Shown: piece after piece, positions 52,677 to 61,618 of the stretch | Position numbering within the stretch: position 1 is the first letter of the stretch | How the letters are laid out: every line of letters starts with the position of its first letter | Source of the DNA: Azospirillum thermophilum | GTDB lineage: Bacteria; Pseudomonadota; Alphaproteobacteria; Azospirillales; Azospirillaceae | Length of the DNA: 64,000 bases | Direction: 5' to 3' | NCBI RefSeq assembly: GCF_003130795.1 | Contig: NZ_CP029353.1 | Coordinates: forward strand, 1,751,501-1,815,500 | Program-made: the position numbers and the translations under genes | Notes under the pieces: generated by a model | Told to the model about the DNA's origin: nothing | The model's input: only the letters and a program-made list of their open reading frames with translations | Databases searched by the model: none

Positions 52677-54629
52677 ATGGACACGACGTTAGCCACATCG
52701 GGCGATCTGCGCCCGGCCAGGAAGTTCATCCACAAGATTCTCGCCGTCGCGACGGCCCTGATCACGCTGTCGGTCGGGGTGCTCGGCCTGTGGATCTATC
52801 TGCTGTCGTCCCAGGCGCTGGAGACCGAGATCAACGACAAGATCCGCACGGCCGGCGTGGCCGCGGCGGACGGCATCCAGAAATGGCTGAACGGCCGCCT
52901 CATGCTGGTCCGCGGCCTTGCCGAGGACGTGACGATGGCCGCTCCGGGGGCCGACCTGAAGCCTCTGGTGTCGCGCAGCTACCTGCGGGAGACCTTCTCC
53001 GAGGTGTTCTACGGCGCCGACGCGGACGGCAGGTTCACCACCTTCAACCCGGCCGAGCTTCCCGCCGGCTACGACCCGCGCAAGCGGCCCTGGTACCAGT
53101 CGGCGGTCAAGGCCAACGGCCTGACCATGTCGGAGCCCTATCAGGATGCCACCACCAAGAAGCTGGTGATCAGCGTCGTCATGCCGGTCGCCGCCGACGG
53201 GAAGCTGCGGGGCGTCGCCGGGGCCGACCTGCCGCTCGACATCCTGCTGACCTTCCTGCGTTCGGTCGACCTGGGCGGCAAGGGGTTCGTCTTCCTGGTG
53301 GACGGCGACGGCAAGGTGCTGGTGCATCCCGACGAGGCCAAGGTGATGAAGCCCTCCGGCTACAAGCCGGCCGGCGGCGCCACCATTGCCGATAACAGCC
53401 AGCTCGTCAGCTTCTACCGCATCGAGGGGCTGCCCAGCCTCACCTGGTACGTCGGCGTGTCGATGGACCAGGAGAAGGTGATGGCGCCGATGCGGCTGCT
53501 CTCCAAGGCGCTGACCGCCACCGTCATCGGCGCCATCGTCTTCGTCGTGCCGCTGCTCGGCCTGCTGATCGTGCGCATCGTCGCCCGGCCGATCACCAGC
53601 ATGACCCGGGCGATGTCGCGGCTCAGCGCCGGCGACCTCACCGTCACCATCCCGGCGCTCGACCGCCGCGACGAGATCGGCGCCATGGCCCGCTCGCTGG
53701 AGATCTTCAAGGAGACCCTCGCCCACAACCGCGCCATGGAGGAGGAGGTCCGGCGCACCCGCGAGCAGGCGGAGCAGGAAAAGCGCGGCGCCCTGCGCCG
53801 CATGGCCGACACCTTCGAGGCCAACGTCAAGGCGATCGTCGGCCAGGTCACTTCGGCGGCGAGCCGCATGAAGTCCAACTCGCAGCAGCTCTCCGACATG
53901 GCGGAGGACGGCCGGCTGCGCGCCACCGCCGTCGCCGCGGCGGCCGAGGAGGCCTCGGTCAACGTGCAGACGGTGGCGGCCTCGGCGGAGGAGATGACCA
54001 GCTCGATCGGCGAGATCACCCGGCAGGTCAACCACTCCAGCCAGGTCGCCCAGCAGGCGGCCCAGCGCTCCGACGAGGCGTCGCGCAACGTGCAGCTCCT
54101 GGCCGACCAGGCGCGCAACATCGGCGCGGTGGTGCATCTGATCAACGAGATCGCCAGCCAGACCAACCTGCTGGCGCTGAACGCCACCATCGAGGCGGCA
54201 CGCGCCGGCGAGGCCGGCAAGGGCTTCGCCGTCGTGGCGTCGGAGGTCAAGCATCTGGCGACCCAGACGGCGCGGGCGACCGAGGAGATCTCTGCCCAGA
54301 TCGCCTCGATGCAGGAGGCGACGAACGGGGCGGTCGGCGCCATCGCGGCGATCGCCGCGGTGGTGACGCAGATCAACGAGGTGTCGACCACCATCGCGGC
54401 GGCGGTGGAGGAGCAGGATGCGGCGACGCGCGAGATCGCCCGCAACGTGCAGCAGGCGGCGGCGGGAACGCAGGAGATCTCGCACAACATCGGCGGCGTG
54501 CAGCAGATCGCCGACGGCACCGGTACCGCCGCCCATCAGGTGCTCGACGCCGCCGGCACCCTGTTCCGCGACTCCGAACGGCTGTCGCAGGAGGTCGAGC
54601 GCTTCATCAGCGAGGTCCGCGCCGGCTGA
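52677..54629 (+). CDS. Methyl-accepting chemotaxis protein with dCache-type sensor, inside the nif cluster
   Basis: A 650-aa chemoreceptor. TM1 near residues 20-45 ([21 protein letters not shown]), then a double-Cache periplasmic domain with [46 protein letters not shown] and [17 protein letters not shown]2 near 285-310, HAMP, and a signalling domain with [19 protein letters not shown]. The Cache text is the sort that binds amino or organic acids. ATG 52677 is chosen. It is in the direction of the nif genes but has its own upstream region and a terminator separates it from nifK. Its presence here may tie taxis to conditions for nitrogen fixation, which is inference. Confidence 0.93.
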   Translation: MDTTLATSGDLRPARKFIHKILAVATALITLSVGVLGLWIYLLSSQALETEINDKIRTAGVAAADGIQKWLNGRLMLVRGLAEDVTMAAPGADLKPLVSRSYLRETFSEVFYGADADGRFTTFNPAELPAGYDPRKRPWYQSAVKANGLTMSEPYQDATTKKLVISVVMPVAADGKLRGVAGADLPLDILLTFLRSVDLGGKGFVFLVDGDGKVLVHPDEAKVMKPSGYKPAGGATIADNSQLVSFYRIEGLPSLTWYVGVSMDQEKVMAPMRLLSKALTATVIGAIVFVVPLLGLLIVRIVARPITSMTRAMSRLSAGDLTVTIPALDRRDEIGAMARSLEIFKETLAHNRAMEEEVRRTREQAEQEKRGALRRMADTFEANVKAIVGQVTSAASRMKSNSQQLSDMAEDGRLRATAVAAAAEEASVNVQTVAASAEEMTSSIGEITRQVNHSSQVAQQAAQRSDEASRNVQLLADQARNIGAVVHLINEIASQTNLLALNATIEAARAGEAGKGFAVVASEVKHLATQTARATEEISAQIASMQEATNGAVGAIAAIAAVVTQINEVSTTIAAAVEEQDAATREIARNVQQAAAGTQEISHNIGGVQQIADGTGTAAHQVLDAAGTLFRDSERLSQEVERFISEVRAG

Positions 54630-54655
54630 GGGCCGGTGCGGCGGGCGGGCGCCGG

Positions 54656-55447
54656 TCAGAACATCGGGGCCCGCGCGTCGCGCCGATAGAGCATCAGCCG
54701 GACCGCCGGCACCACCAGCAGCGTGGCGACGACGCCGTAGCCGACGGCGGCCGGCGGGGCCAGCTCGACGAACAGCGACAGCAGCAGCCCGGCCGCCACC
54801 GCGATCTCGGCGTAGAAGGAGCCCTTGAGGATCGGGTTGTGGGCGTCCGCCCGCACCACGTCGCGCAGGATCGCCCCCAGGCAGGCGTTCATCATCGCGA
54901 AAGCCGGCCCCCACAGCTCCAGCGGATGGCAGTTGAACTGGATCGCGGTGAAGACCCCGGTCACCGTGAACCCCGCCAGTCCCAGGGAGTCGAAGACCAC
55001 CAGCAGGGTCATCGGCTTCAGCCGGCGCCGCGCCGTCACGTAGATCTGCACCAGATCGAAGAAGAGCAGCCAGCGCCCGCGGGCGAGGTCGATCAGCCAC
55101 AGCACCGCCCGCACGGCCAGCACGGTGATCAGGATCGCGTACATGTAGGCGGGTTGCGCCAGGATGCCCGGCGGATTGCGCCCGGCGATCAGGTCCATGA
55201 TCAGCCCGCCGCCCAGCGCAGGCAGCCAGGCCAGGATGATCGCGCCGAAGATCGAATAGCCCTCCGACCGCGCGATGGTGATGCCGGACAGCGCGAAGGC
55301 GACCGTGCCCATCAGGTCGACCACCAGGAACCAGGGCGCGTTCACCACCTCGCCGAAGGACGCCGATGCATCCATGACCAGCCTGTCCTCTTCCCGAAGC
55401 CGATGGGGGCCGGACTCGGGGGCCGCCGGGTCCGGGATGTGCGACAT
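54656..55447 (-). CDS. TRIC-type/UPF0126 membrane channel
   Basis: A 263-aa membrane protein with about seven hydrophobic segments and the two-fold UPF0126 repeat: FLVVDLMGTVAFALSGITIARSEGYSIFG in the first half and LLVVFDSLGLAGFTVTGVFTAI in the second, each with the Gly-rich kink. Prokaryotic TRIC proteins are homotrimeric cation channels (K+). ATG 55447 gives 24 hydrophilic residues before the first segment; ATG 55375 is a shorter option. It is divergent from nifE, and the nifE UAS lies only about 30 bp from its start, so its promoter and the NifA site overlap. Confidence 0.85.
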   Translation of the reverse strand: MSHIPDPAAPESGPHRLREEDRLVMDASASFGEVVNAPWFLVVDLMGTVAFALSGITIARSEGYSIFGAIILAWLPALGGGLIMDLIAGRNPPGILAQPAYMYAILITVLAVRAVLWLIDLARGRWLLFFDLVQIYVTARRRLKPMTLLVVFDSLGLAGFTVTGVFTAIQFNCHPLELWGPAFAMMNACLGAILRDVVRADAHNPILKGSFYAEIAVAAGLLLSLFVELAPPAAVGYGVVATLLVVPAVRLMLYRRDARAPMF

Positions 55448-55475
55448 CCGACAAAAAGGCGGGAGATCGCCGGAT

Positions 55476-55491
55476 TGTCAGCTATCGCACA
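55476..55491 (+). promoter_or_regulatory. NifA upstream activator sequence of nifE
   Basis: TGT (55476-55478), ten bases, ACA (55489-55491), 46 bp before the sigma54 promoter. It is closer to the promoter than the nifH site. Confidence 0.8.
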
Positions 55492-55519
55492 GCCGGTCCT
55501 AGCCCAGACACTCCAGAAA

Positions 55520-55532
55520 CTTCAAGAGCTTA
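55520..55532 (+). promoter_or_regulatory. Near-consensus IHF site upstream of nifE
   Basis: CTTCAAGAGCTTA matches WATCAANNNNTTR at 11 of 13 positions. It lies directly between the UAS and the sigma54 promoter. Confidence 0.4.
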
Positions 55533-55537
55533 CCTGC

Positions 55538-55553
55538 TGGCACATCCCCTGCA
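55538..55553 (+). promoter_or_regulatory. Sigma54 (-24/-12) promoter of nifENX
   Basis: TGGCACATCCCCTGCA: GG (55539-55540) and GC (55551-55552) with ten bases between. It is 48 bp before the nifE ATG. Confidence 0.92.
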
Positions 55554-55600
55554 TTGACCATTCCCGCCAGCCGTGACCGGCACCGGACGGGAGAGGAGCG

Positions 55601-57010
55601 ATGCTGCAGGACAAGCTTCAGGACGTCTTCAACGAGCCCGGATGCGCGACCAACCAGGGCAAGTCGGCCAAGGAGAAGAAGAAGGGCTGCACCAAGTCGC
55701 TGAAACCCGGGGCGGCGGCCGGCGGCTGCGCCTATGACGGCGCGATGATCGTGCTGCAGCCCATCGCCGACGCCGCGCACCTCGTCCATGGCCCGATCGC
55801 CTGCCTCGGCAACAGTTGGGACAACCGGGGCAGCAAGTCCTCCGGGTCGCAGCTCTACCGGACCGGCTTCACCACCGACCTGTCGGAGCTGGACGTCATC
55901 AACGGCGGCGAGAAGAAGCTCTACCGCGCGATCAAGGAGATCGTGCAGCAGTACGATCCGCCGGCCGTCTTCGTCTATCAGACCTGCGTGCCGGCCATGA
56001 CCGGCGACGACATCGCCGCGGTGTGCAAGTTCGCCGCGAAGAAGCTCGGCAAGCCGGTGATCCCCGTGGAATCGCCGGGCTTCGTCGGCTCGAAGAACCT
56101 CGGCAACAAGCTGGCGGGCGAGGCGCTGCTCGACCACGTCATCGGCACGGTGGAGCCGGAGCACACCACCCCCACCGACGTCTGCATCATCGGCGAATAC
56201 AATCTGGCCGGCGAGCTGTGGCTGGTGAAGCCCCTGCTGGACGAGATCGGCATCCGCCTGCTGTCCTGCATCTCCGGCGACGGCCGCTACCGCGAGGTGG
56301 CGCAGGCCCACCGGGCGCGCGTCACCATGATGGTCTGCTCGCAGGCGCTGGTGAATGTCGGGCGCAAGATGCAGGAGCGCTGGGGCATCCCCTATTTCGA
56401 GGGCTCCTTCTACGGCGTCTCCGACATGTCCGACACGCTGCGCACCATGGCGCGCATGCTGGTCGAACGCGGCGCCGACCGCGGCCTGATCGACCGGGCG
56501 GAGGGCGTGATCGCCCGCGAGGAAAGCCGCGTCTGGCGCCGCCTCGCCCCCTACCGGCCGCGTTTCGAGGGCAAGCGGGTGCTGCTGTTCACCGGCGGCG
56601 TCAAGAGCTGGTCGATGGTCAGCGCGCTGGAAGGCGCCGGCCTGACCATCATCGGCACCTCCACCAAGAAGTCGACCAGGGAGGACAAGGAGCGCATCAA
56701 GAAGATGAAGGGCGACGAGTTCCACCAGTGGGACGACCTGAAGCCGCGCGACATCTACCGGATGCTGGCCGACTCCCAGGCGGACATCATGATGTCGGGC
56801 GGGCGGTCGCAGTTCATCTCGCTGAAGGCCAAGGTGCCCTGGCTCGACATCAACCAGGAGCGCCACCACGCCTATGCCGGCTATGACGGCATCGTCAACC
56901 TGTGCGAGGAGATCGACAAGACCCTGTCGAACCCGATCTGGCGTCAGGTCCGCCTGCCCGCCCCGTGGGACGACGCGCCGCGCGCCTCCCACGCGCTCGC
57001 CGCGGAGTGA
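55601..57010 (+). CDS. nifE: Nitrogenase FeMo-cofactor scaffold protein NifE
   Basis: A 469-aa NifD homologue that with NifN forms the scaffold on which the FeMo-cofactor precursor matures. Cluster-type residues: GGCAYDGAMIVLQPI, GPIACLGNSWDNRG, VYQTCVPAMTGDD and MMVCSQALVNVGRKM. An early Cys-containing segment (EPGCATNQGKSAKEKKKGCTK) is usual for NifE. ATG 55601 has GGAG upstream. nifN follows after 5 bp. Confidence 0.98.
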   Translation: MLQDKLQDVFNEPGCATNQGKSAKEKKKGCTKSLKPGAAAGGCAYDGAMIVLQPIADAAHLVHGPIACLGNSWDNRGSKSSGSQLYRTGFTTDLSELDVINGGEKKLYRAIKEIVQQYDPPAVFVYQTCVPAMTGDDIAAVCKFAAKKLGKPVIPVESPGFVGSKNLGNKLAGEALLDHVIGTVEPEHTTPTDVCIIGEYNLAGELWLVKPLLDEIGIRLLSCISGDGRYREVAQAHRARVTMMVCSQALVNVGRKMQERWGIPYFEGSFYGVSDMSDTLRTMARMLVERGADRGLIDRAEGVIAREESRVWRRLAPYRPRFEGKRVLLFTGGVKSWSMVSALEGAGLTIIGTSTKKSTREDKERIKKMKGDEFHQWDDLKPRDIYRMLADSQADIMMSGGRSQFISLKAKVPWLDINQERHHAYAGYDGIVNLCEEIDKTLSNPIWRQVRLPAPWDDAPRASHALAAE

Positions 57011-57015
57011 GCGCC

Positions 57016-58410
57016 ATGACCCACGTCCAGCGCTTCCCCGCCTCCGCCAGGGCCGCCGCCACCAACCCCTTGAAGATGAGCCAGCCGCTGGGCGCGGCGC
57101 TGGCCTATCTCGGGGTCGACCGCTGCCTGCCGCTGTTCCACGGCTCCCAGGGCTGCACCGCCTTCGGGCTCGTCCTGCTGGTGCGGCATTTCCGCGAGGC
57201 GATCCCGCTGCAGACCACGGCGATGGATCAGGTCTCCACCATCCTCGGCGGCTACGACAACCTCGAACAGGCGATCCGCACCATCGCGGAGCGCAACCGG
57301 CCGGCCCTGATCGGCGTCGCCACCACCGGCGTCACCGAGACCAAGGGCGAGGACATGGGCGGCCAGTACACGCTGTTCCGCCAGCGCAACCCCGACCTCG
57401 CCGATCTGGCGCTGGTCTTCGCCAACACGCCCGATTTCGCCGGCGGTTTCGAGGACGGCTTCGCCGCCGCGGTCGAGGGCATCATCGAGCGGCTGGTCGA
57501 GCCCTCCCCGACCATGGTCAAGGCGCAGGTCAACGTGCTGGCCGGCTGCCACCTGACCCCGGGCGACGTCGAGGAACTGCGCGACCTGATCGAGGGCTTC
57601 GGCCTGTCGCCGGTCTTCCTGCCCGACCTGTCGCTGTCGCTGTCCGGCCGCCAGCCCGGCGACTTCACCGCCACCTCGCTCGGCGGCGTGACGGTGGAGC
57701 AGATCCGCTCGATGGGCGCCTCCGCCGCCACGCTGGTGATCGGCGAGCACATGCGGCGGGCCGGCGCGGCGCTGGAGCTGAAGACCGACGTGCGTTCCAT
57801 CTTCTTCGACCGGCTGACCGGGCTGGAGGCCTCCGACCGGCTGGTGCGCACGCTGGCCGAGCTGTCGGGGCGCCCGGTGCCGGCCCGCATCCGCCGCCAG
57901 CGCGAAAGCCTGGTGGATGCCATGCTGGACGGCCACTTCTTCTTCAGCCGCAAGCGCATCGCGGTGGCGCTGGAGCCCGACCTGCTCTTCGCCGTCACCA
58001 GCTTCCTGTCCGACATGGGGGCGGAGGTGATCGCCGCGGTGTCGCCCACGCAGGGCGCCGTGCTGGAGAAGCTGCCGGCGGCCACCGTGATGGTCGGCGA
58101 CCATTCCGACGTCGAGACGCTGGCCCGCGACGCCGACCTGATCGTCTCCAACTCGCACGGCCGCCAGGGGGCGGCGCGGCTCGGCGTTCCGCTGCACCGC
58201 ATGGGGCTGCCGATGTTCGACCGGCTGGGCGCCGGGCTGCGGGTCCATGTCGGCTACCGCGGCACGCGGGAGCTTCTGTTCGAAATCGGCAACCTGTTCC
58301 TGTCGCGCGAGATGGACCACGACCACGGCCCGGCCGGCCATGGCACGCCCCATGCGGCCGAGGCGGGACATGCATGCGGAGGCGGATCATGCGGATGCAG
58401 CGCCGGCTGA
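57016..58410 (+). CDS. nifN: Nitrogenase FeMo-cofactor scaffold protein NifN, with His/Cys-rich tail
   Basis: A 464-aa NifK homologue, partner of NifE: NPLKMSQPLGAALAYLGVDRCLPLFHGSQGCTAFGLVLLVRHF, TAMDQVSTILGGYDNLEQA, SNSHGRQGAARLGVPLHRMG and a GYRG ending. The C-terminal 30 residues are unusual: several His (DHDHGPAGHGTPH) and then [11 protein letters not shown], a possible metal- or cluster-binding tail. It overlaps the preferred nifX start by 22 bp. Confidence 0.97.
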   Translation: MTHVQRFPASARAAATNPLKMSQPLGAALAYLGVDRCLPLFHGSQGCTAFGLVLLVRHFREAIPLQTTAMDQVSTILGGYDNLEQAIRTIAERNRPALIGVATTGVTETKGEDMGGQYTLFRQRNPDLADLALVFANTPDFAGGFEDGFAAAVEGIIERLVEPSPTMVKAQVNVLAGCHLTPGDVEELRDLIEGFGLSPVFLPDLSLSLSGRQPGDFTATSLGGVTVEQIRSMGASAATLVIGEHMRRAGAALELKTDVRSIFFDRLTGLEASDRLVRTLAELSGRPVPARIRRQRESLVDAMLDGHFFFSRKRIAVALEPDLLFAVTSFLSDMGAEVIAAVSPTQGAVLEKLPAATVMVGDHSDVETLARDADLIVSNSHGRQGAARLGVPLHRMGLPMFDRLGAGLRVHVGYRGTRELLFEIGNLFLSREMDHDHGPAGHGTPHAAEAGHACGGGSCGCSAG

Positions 58411-58883
58411 GCCTCGTCCCGGCCACCGCCGCGGCCGCCACCCCGGCCGGACCGGCGGCCGATCCCCGCAAAGGAGGAATGATGAAGGTCGCTTTCTGCA
58501 CCCAGGACATGCAGCACGTCGATGCGCATTTCGGCTGGGCCAAGAACATCGCCATCTACGAGGTCGGCCGCGACGGCTACAGCTTCGTCGAGACCTGCCA
58601 GTTCGGCGGCTCGATGTTCGAGGACGGCAACGAGGACAAGCTGGTGCCGAAGCTGGAGGCGCTGGCCGACGTCGCCATCGTCTACCTGTCGGCCATCGGC
58701 GCCTCGGCCGCCGCCCGCGTCGTCGCGAAGAAGATCCATCCGGTGAAGGTCGAGGCGAGCGAGAGCATCACCGCCCTGCTCGACAGGCTGGTCACCACCA
58801 TCAACGGGAACCCGCCGCCCTGGCTGCGCAAGGCGATGTCCGCCGGGCAGCCCCAGACCTTCGATTTCGACGAGGAGGAGTGA
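58389..58883 (+). CDS. nifX: NifX, FeMo-cofactor precursor carrier
   Basis: A small NifX/NafY-type protein. The core reads [28 protein letters not shown] with the characteristic HFG, then [36 protein letters not shown] and [22 protein letters not shown]. It carries NifB-co and related precursors to NifEN. Two starts are possible: ATG 58389 ([12 protein letters not shown]), which overlaps nifN and has GGAGG 6 bp upstream, or ATG 58479/58482 behind an AAAGGAGG site. The RRLSLV text resembles NifX N-termini, so I prefer 58389. The next gene starts 4 bp after its stop. Confidence 0.9.
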   Translation: MRMQRRLSLVPATAAAATPAGPAADPRKGGMMKVAFCTQDMQHVDAHFGWAKNIAIYEVGRDGYSFVETCQFGGSMFEDGNEDKLVPKLEALADVAIVYLSAIGASAAARVVAKKIHPVKVEASESITALLDRLVTTINGNPPPWLRKAMSAGQPQTFDFDEEE

Positions 58884-58887
58884 GACC

Positions 58888-59370
58888 ATGACCGACGCCG
58901 CAACGGTCGCCCCCGCCAACGCCCTGTCGCCTGACGACATCGCCGCCCAGTTCCTCAAGACGCTGGTCCTGCTGTTCCGCGCCGAGGACAGCTACGGCGC
59001 CTGGGAGGGCAAGTCGGACGAGACGCTGCTCGCCCCCTTCATCCTCGACAAGGAGGCGCGCGCCGCCATCCCGATCATCGGCGATCCCGACCCGGACACG
59101 CTGTGGCGGCTGGAGCTGTTCTACAAGGCGGTCGGCATCACGGTGGAGAAGCTGACCGGCCTGATGGCCTCGCCGATGATGAAGATGAGCCACGAGGGCT
59201 TCGGCCGCATCGTGCTGACCGCCGGCCGGCTGGTGGTGGTGTCGAAGACGCTGCGCGACGTCCACCGCTTCGGCTTCCCCAGCCTGGAGAAGCTGTCGGC
59301 CGACGGCGCCAAGCTGGTCGCCGACGCGGTGGCGCTGATCCGCAAGTACCCCGACGTGGCCGAGCTGTGA
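58888..59370 (+). CDS. NifX-associated protein (DUF269)
   Basis: A 160-aa protein of the TIGR02935/DUF269 nitrogen-fixation family: [57 protein letters not shown] and [30 protein letters not shown]. It is found only beside nifX, next to a DUF683 gene, as here. The function is unknown, presumably in cofactor assembly. It is tightly coupled: 4 bp after nifX and 10 bp before the next gene. Confidence 0.93.
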   Translation: MTDAATVAPANALSPDDIAAQFLKTLVLLFRAEDSYGAWEGKSDETLLAPFILDKEARAAIPIIGDPDPDTLWRLELFYKAVGITVEKLTGLMASPMMKMSHEGFGRIVLTAGRLVVVSKTLRDVHRFGFPSLEKLSADGAKLVADAVALIRKYPDVAEL

Positions 59371-59380
59371 GGGTCCCGCG

Positions 59381-59581
59381 ATGAGCGACGCCGCCGCCCT
59401 GAAGGACGAGATCAGGAAGCTGAACGCCCGCGCCACGGCGAAGAAGATGGACCTGCACGACCTGTCGGAGGAACTGCCGCAGAACTGGCAGTCGATCCTG
59501 ACCGTGGCGCAGGAAACCTACGACGCCTTCAGGACGCTGGCCGAGAAGCGCGCCGAGCTGAAGGCGCTGGAAAGCGCATAG
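59381..59581 (+). CDS. Small helical nif protein (DUF683 / CCE_0567 type)
   Basis: A 66-aa protein: MSDAAALKDEIRKLNARATAKKMDLHDLSEELPQNW, then a second helix AQETYDAFRTLAEKRAELKAL. Two long helices form a hairpin; homologues assemble to trimers or tetramers that can bind metal ions. It always accompanies DUF269 in nif clusters. Function is unknown. Confidence 0.9.
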   Translation: MSDAAALKDEIRKLNARATAKKMDLHDLSEELPQNWQSILTVAQETYDAFRTLAEKRAELKALESA

Positions 59582-59635
59582 GGCCTCTCCCGCCCGCCCC
59601 CTCCCCATCCCCGTTCTCTCCCAGGAGGAGTCCCC

Positions 59636-59929
59636 ATGGCTGACTTCGTGACCGGCACCACCCGCGGCGGCAAGAGCTGGACGCCGAAATTCGTCGAGCA
59701 TATCGACCAGAAGCTCTGCATCGGCTGCGGCCGCTGCTTCAAGGTGTGCGGGCGCGACGTGCTGGAGCTGATCGGCATCACCGAGGACGGCGACATCGTC
59801 GACGCCTTCGACGACGAGGCCGAGAAGAAGGTGATGAGCGTCAAGAACGCCGGCAACTGCATCGGCTGCGAGAGCTGCGGCAAGGTCTGCTCCAAGAGCT
59901 GCATCGCCCACCTGCCGCAGGCGGCGTGA
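59636..59929 (+). CDS. fdxB: Nif-specific ferredoxin III (2[4Fe-4S])
   Basis: A 97-aa bacterial-type ferredoxin. First cluster: C28, C31, C34 (CIGCGRC) and C38; second: C75, C78, C81 (CIGCESC) and C85; an extra Cys at 89. The insertion between the two clusters (EDGDIVDAFDDEAEKK) is the hallmark of the FdxB/ferredoxin III nif family. It probably gives electrons for cofactor assembly. ATG 59636 has AGGAGG upstream. A terminator follows it. Confidence 0.95.
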   Translation: MADFVTGTTRGGKSWTPKFVEHIDQKLCIGCGRCFKVCGRDVLELIGITEDGDIVDAFDDEAEKKVMSVKNAGNCIGCESCGKVCSKSCIAHLPQAA

Positions 59930-59951
59930 CGGTTTCCGCATACCCGCAGGA

Positions 59952-59985
59952 AAGCCCGCTTGCGCCCGGCGGCGCAGGCGGGCTT
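59952..59985 (+). terminator. Terminator after fdxB
   Basis: A 15-bp stem aagcccgcttgcgcc (59952-59966) / ggcgcaggcgggctt (59971-59985) with one G-T wobble and a 4-nt loop, followed by cttgcg. It most likely ends the nifENX-fdxB transcript. Confidence 0.82.
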
Positions 59986-60352
59986 CTTGCGTCCGGCCCC
60001 GGCTGGTTCCGGCGGGCAATGACCGGGAGAAAGCCCTCAACGGCGTCGATCCGGGAGGTTGCGCGGGGATGACGGATTCGGCCGGTTCCAGCCGTCCAAC
60101 GACATTGCGAAACGGGTTCTCACCCGCCGGGACGGCGCATTCCGCGGCCGGGAGGAGCCGGATGAACTCCTTGTGGGTGAGGCTGGGCATGCAGCGCCCG
60201 ACCACGGTGTTTCTGCCCATGTCGCCACAGTCCCGACGGTCCGGTTCTTACCGGGCGCAAGAAGGCTCACCCCGTCAGATCGCGCGGAACGTCCGGATAT
60301 CTCGTGAGGTTGGGGAGGCATCCACAGGACGAGATTGGCCGGGAGGTATGCC
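59986..60352. other. Spacer with transposase debris between fdxB and the hydrolase
   Basis: A 367-bp region with no intact gene. Part of it is a decayed IS630-type transposase fragment on the minus strand (about 60100-60220). The rest has no clear content. Confidence 0.6.
60100..60220 (-). pseudogene. Remnant of an IS630-family transposase
   Basis: The minus strand reads NTVVGRCMPSLTHKEFIRLL, then PAAECAVPAGENP, which resembles the internal IS630 text (G-T-V-I-G-R-C-M...H-x-E-F-I-R-F-L...E-x-x-V-P-A-G-K). Only about 40 codons remain and neither the N-terminal helix-turn-helix nor the DDE end is visible. The family match is by eye. Confidence 0.6.
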
Positions 60353-61261
60353 ATGCACCCGACAAGCCATCGATACGTGGCCGTGAACGGCGTCGACATC
60401 TTCTATCGCGAGGCAGGTCGTGAAGACGCACCGGTGGTTCTGCTGCCGCACGGCTATCCTTGCTCCTCCTATGAATTCCGCAATTTCATGCCGCGGCTCG
60501 CCGATCGCTGGCGGCTGCTTGCGCCGGACTATCCCGGCGCCGGCTATAGCGCGACACCCGACGACTTCGACTACAGCTTCGACGGCTACGCCGGTTTTCT
60601 GGAGAGCTTCCTGGAGACGCTCGGCGTGAAGCGCTTCGCGCTTTATCTGCATGACTTCGGCTCACCGATCGGCGCGCGGCTGGCGATCAAGGCCCCGGAG
60701 CGCGTCGCGGCGCTCATCATCCAGAATGGCGACATCCCTTACGAGGATGCGCTGGGACCGAAATATGCCGAGATCGAAAAGACCTGGCGGCTGCCGCCGT
60801 CCGACATGCGGGAAAAGCTGAGCGAGGCGATCAAGGAAGAGGTGTTCAGGGAGGAGTTCCTGAACGACGTCAGGCCGGACCTTGCCGAACGGATTCCTCC
60901 CGACCTGTGGACGCTGCACTGGTCACTGATCACGCCAAAGCGCAGGGAGATCGCGGTTGGCCTGATCGCGGGCCTGAGGGAGAACCGCGCCTGGTTTCCG
61001 CAGTATCGGAACTACCTCAACAAACACCGCCCGCCGACGCTGATCGTATGGGGGCCGCAGGACGGGTACATGCCGGCGGAGTCGGCCTATGCCTATCTCC
61101 GGGATCTTCCCGACGCCGAGCTGCACCTGCTGGATGGAGGGCACTGGCTTCTGGAGACCAACCTGGACGAGGTGGTCGCGCTCACCCGCGACTTTCTCGA
61201 CCGGGTCCATCCGCTCAGCGAGCCGGTCTCTCCACGAGACAGCAGCGAGAGCCGCGTCTAG
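60353..61261 (+). CDS. Alpha/beta hydrolase with Asp nucleophile (haloalkane dehalogenase/epoxide hydrolase type)
   Basis: A 302-aa protein. The oxyanion motif HGYPCSSYEF is near residue 35, the nucleophile is Asp in LYLHDFGSPIGARLA near 104 (an Asp instead of Ser, as in dehalogenases and epoxide hydrolases), the acid region is VWGPQDGYMP and the catalytic His is in LDGGHWLLETN near 265. Asp-nucleophile enzymes cleave C-halogen or epoxide bonds; the substrate is unknown. ATG 60353 has GGGAGG upstream. Codon use is less extreme in GC than the nif genes. It is flanked by transposase remnants on both sides, so it was probably acquired. Confidence 0.87.
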   Translation: MHPTSHRYVAVNGVDIFYREAGREDAPVVLLPHGYPCSSYEFRNFMPRLADRWRLLAPDYPGAGYSATPDDFDYSFDGYAGFLESFLETLGVKRFALYLHDFGSPIGARLAIKAPERVAALIIQNGDIPYEDALGPKYAEIEKTWRLPPSDMREKLSEAIKEEVFREEFLNDVRPDLAERIPPDLWTLHWSLITPKRREIAVGLIAGLRENRAWFPQYRNYLNKHRPPTLIVWGPQDGYMPAESAYAYLRDLPDAELHLLDGGHWLLETNLDEVVALTRDFLDRVHPLSEPVSPRDSSESRV

Positions 61262-61575
61262 GCCCTGTTGGACAACCAGCCGATGGCTGCGGCGAGACAG
61301 ACGCCGCCCGGGAAACTCTGGGCGGCCATGTCATGGGCGGGTGCCCGGCGATGCGCCGGATTGCCGGGCGCCACCGGCTCGCCCCCGCCGGCGCGGATCC
61401 TCGCCTGCCAGGGCTCGGAGGAACAGGCGCGGTCACACACGACCCGCCCGATCCTCCCCGCGGCGCCCGCCGGCACCGTGCGCCGCGTCTCAGGAAAGGG
61501 GTGGCCGGTACCCGGCCGGACGGGCTCCAACGCCTGCTTCAGCCGGCTCCATTCCGCGTCGGTGAGGATCTGCAT
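61258..61575 (-). pseudogene. Remnant of an IS5-family transposase
   Basis: The first 33 codons read MQILTDAEWSRLKQALEPVR, then PGTGHPFPETRRTV, which matches the N-terminal text of IS5-type (DUF4096) transposases (LTDxEWxRLxPLL...RPGxxxPxxxRRxx). After that the frame shows no family text; a later piece (DMAAQSFPGGV) could be a frameshifted WWRAAQLFIRW. The catalytic part is gone. It starts just beyond the hydrolase stop on the opposite strand. Confidence 0.65.
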
Positions 61576-61618
61576 ACCTCAGCCAACAGCCCGGAAGCCC
61601 TTCATTGTCTGGCAGACC

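Noticed and set aside
52689..55454. A 921-codon minus-strand open frame over the chemoreceptor
   Set aside because: Its text is Gly/Arg/Asp/Leu-rich and antisense; the real gene on that strand (TRIC channel) is in another frame.
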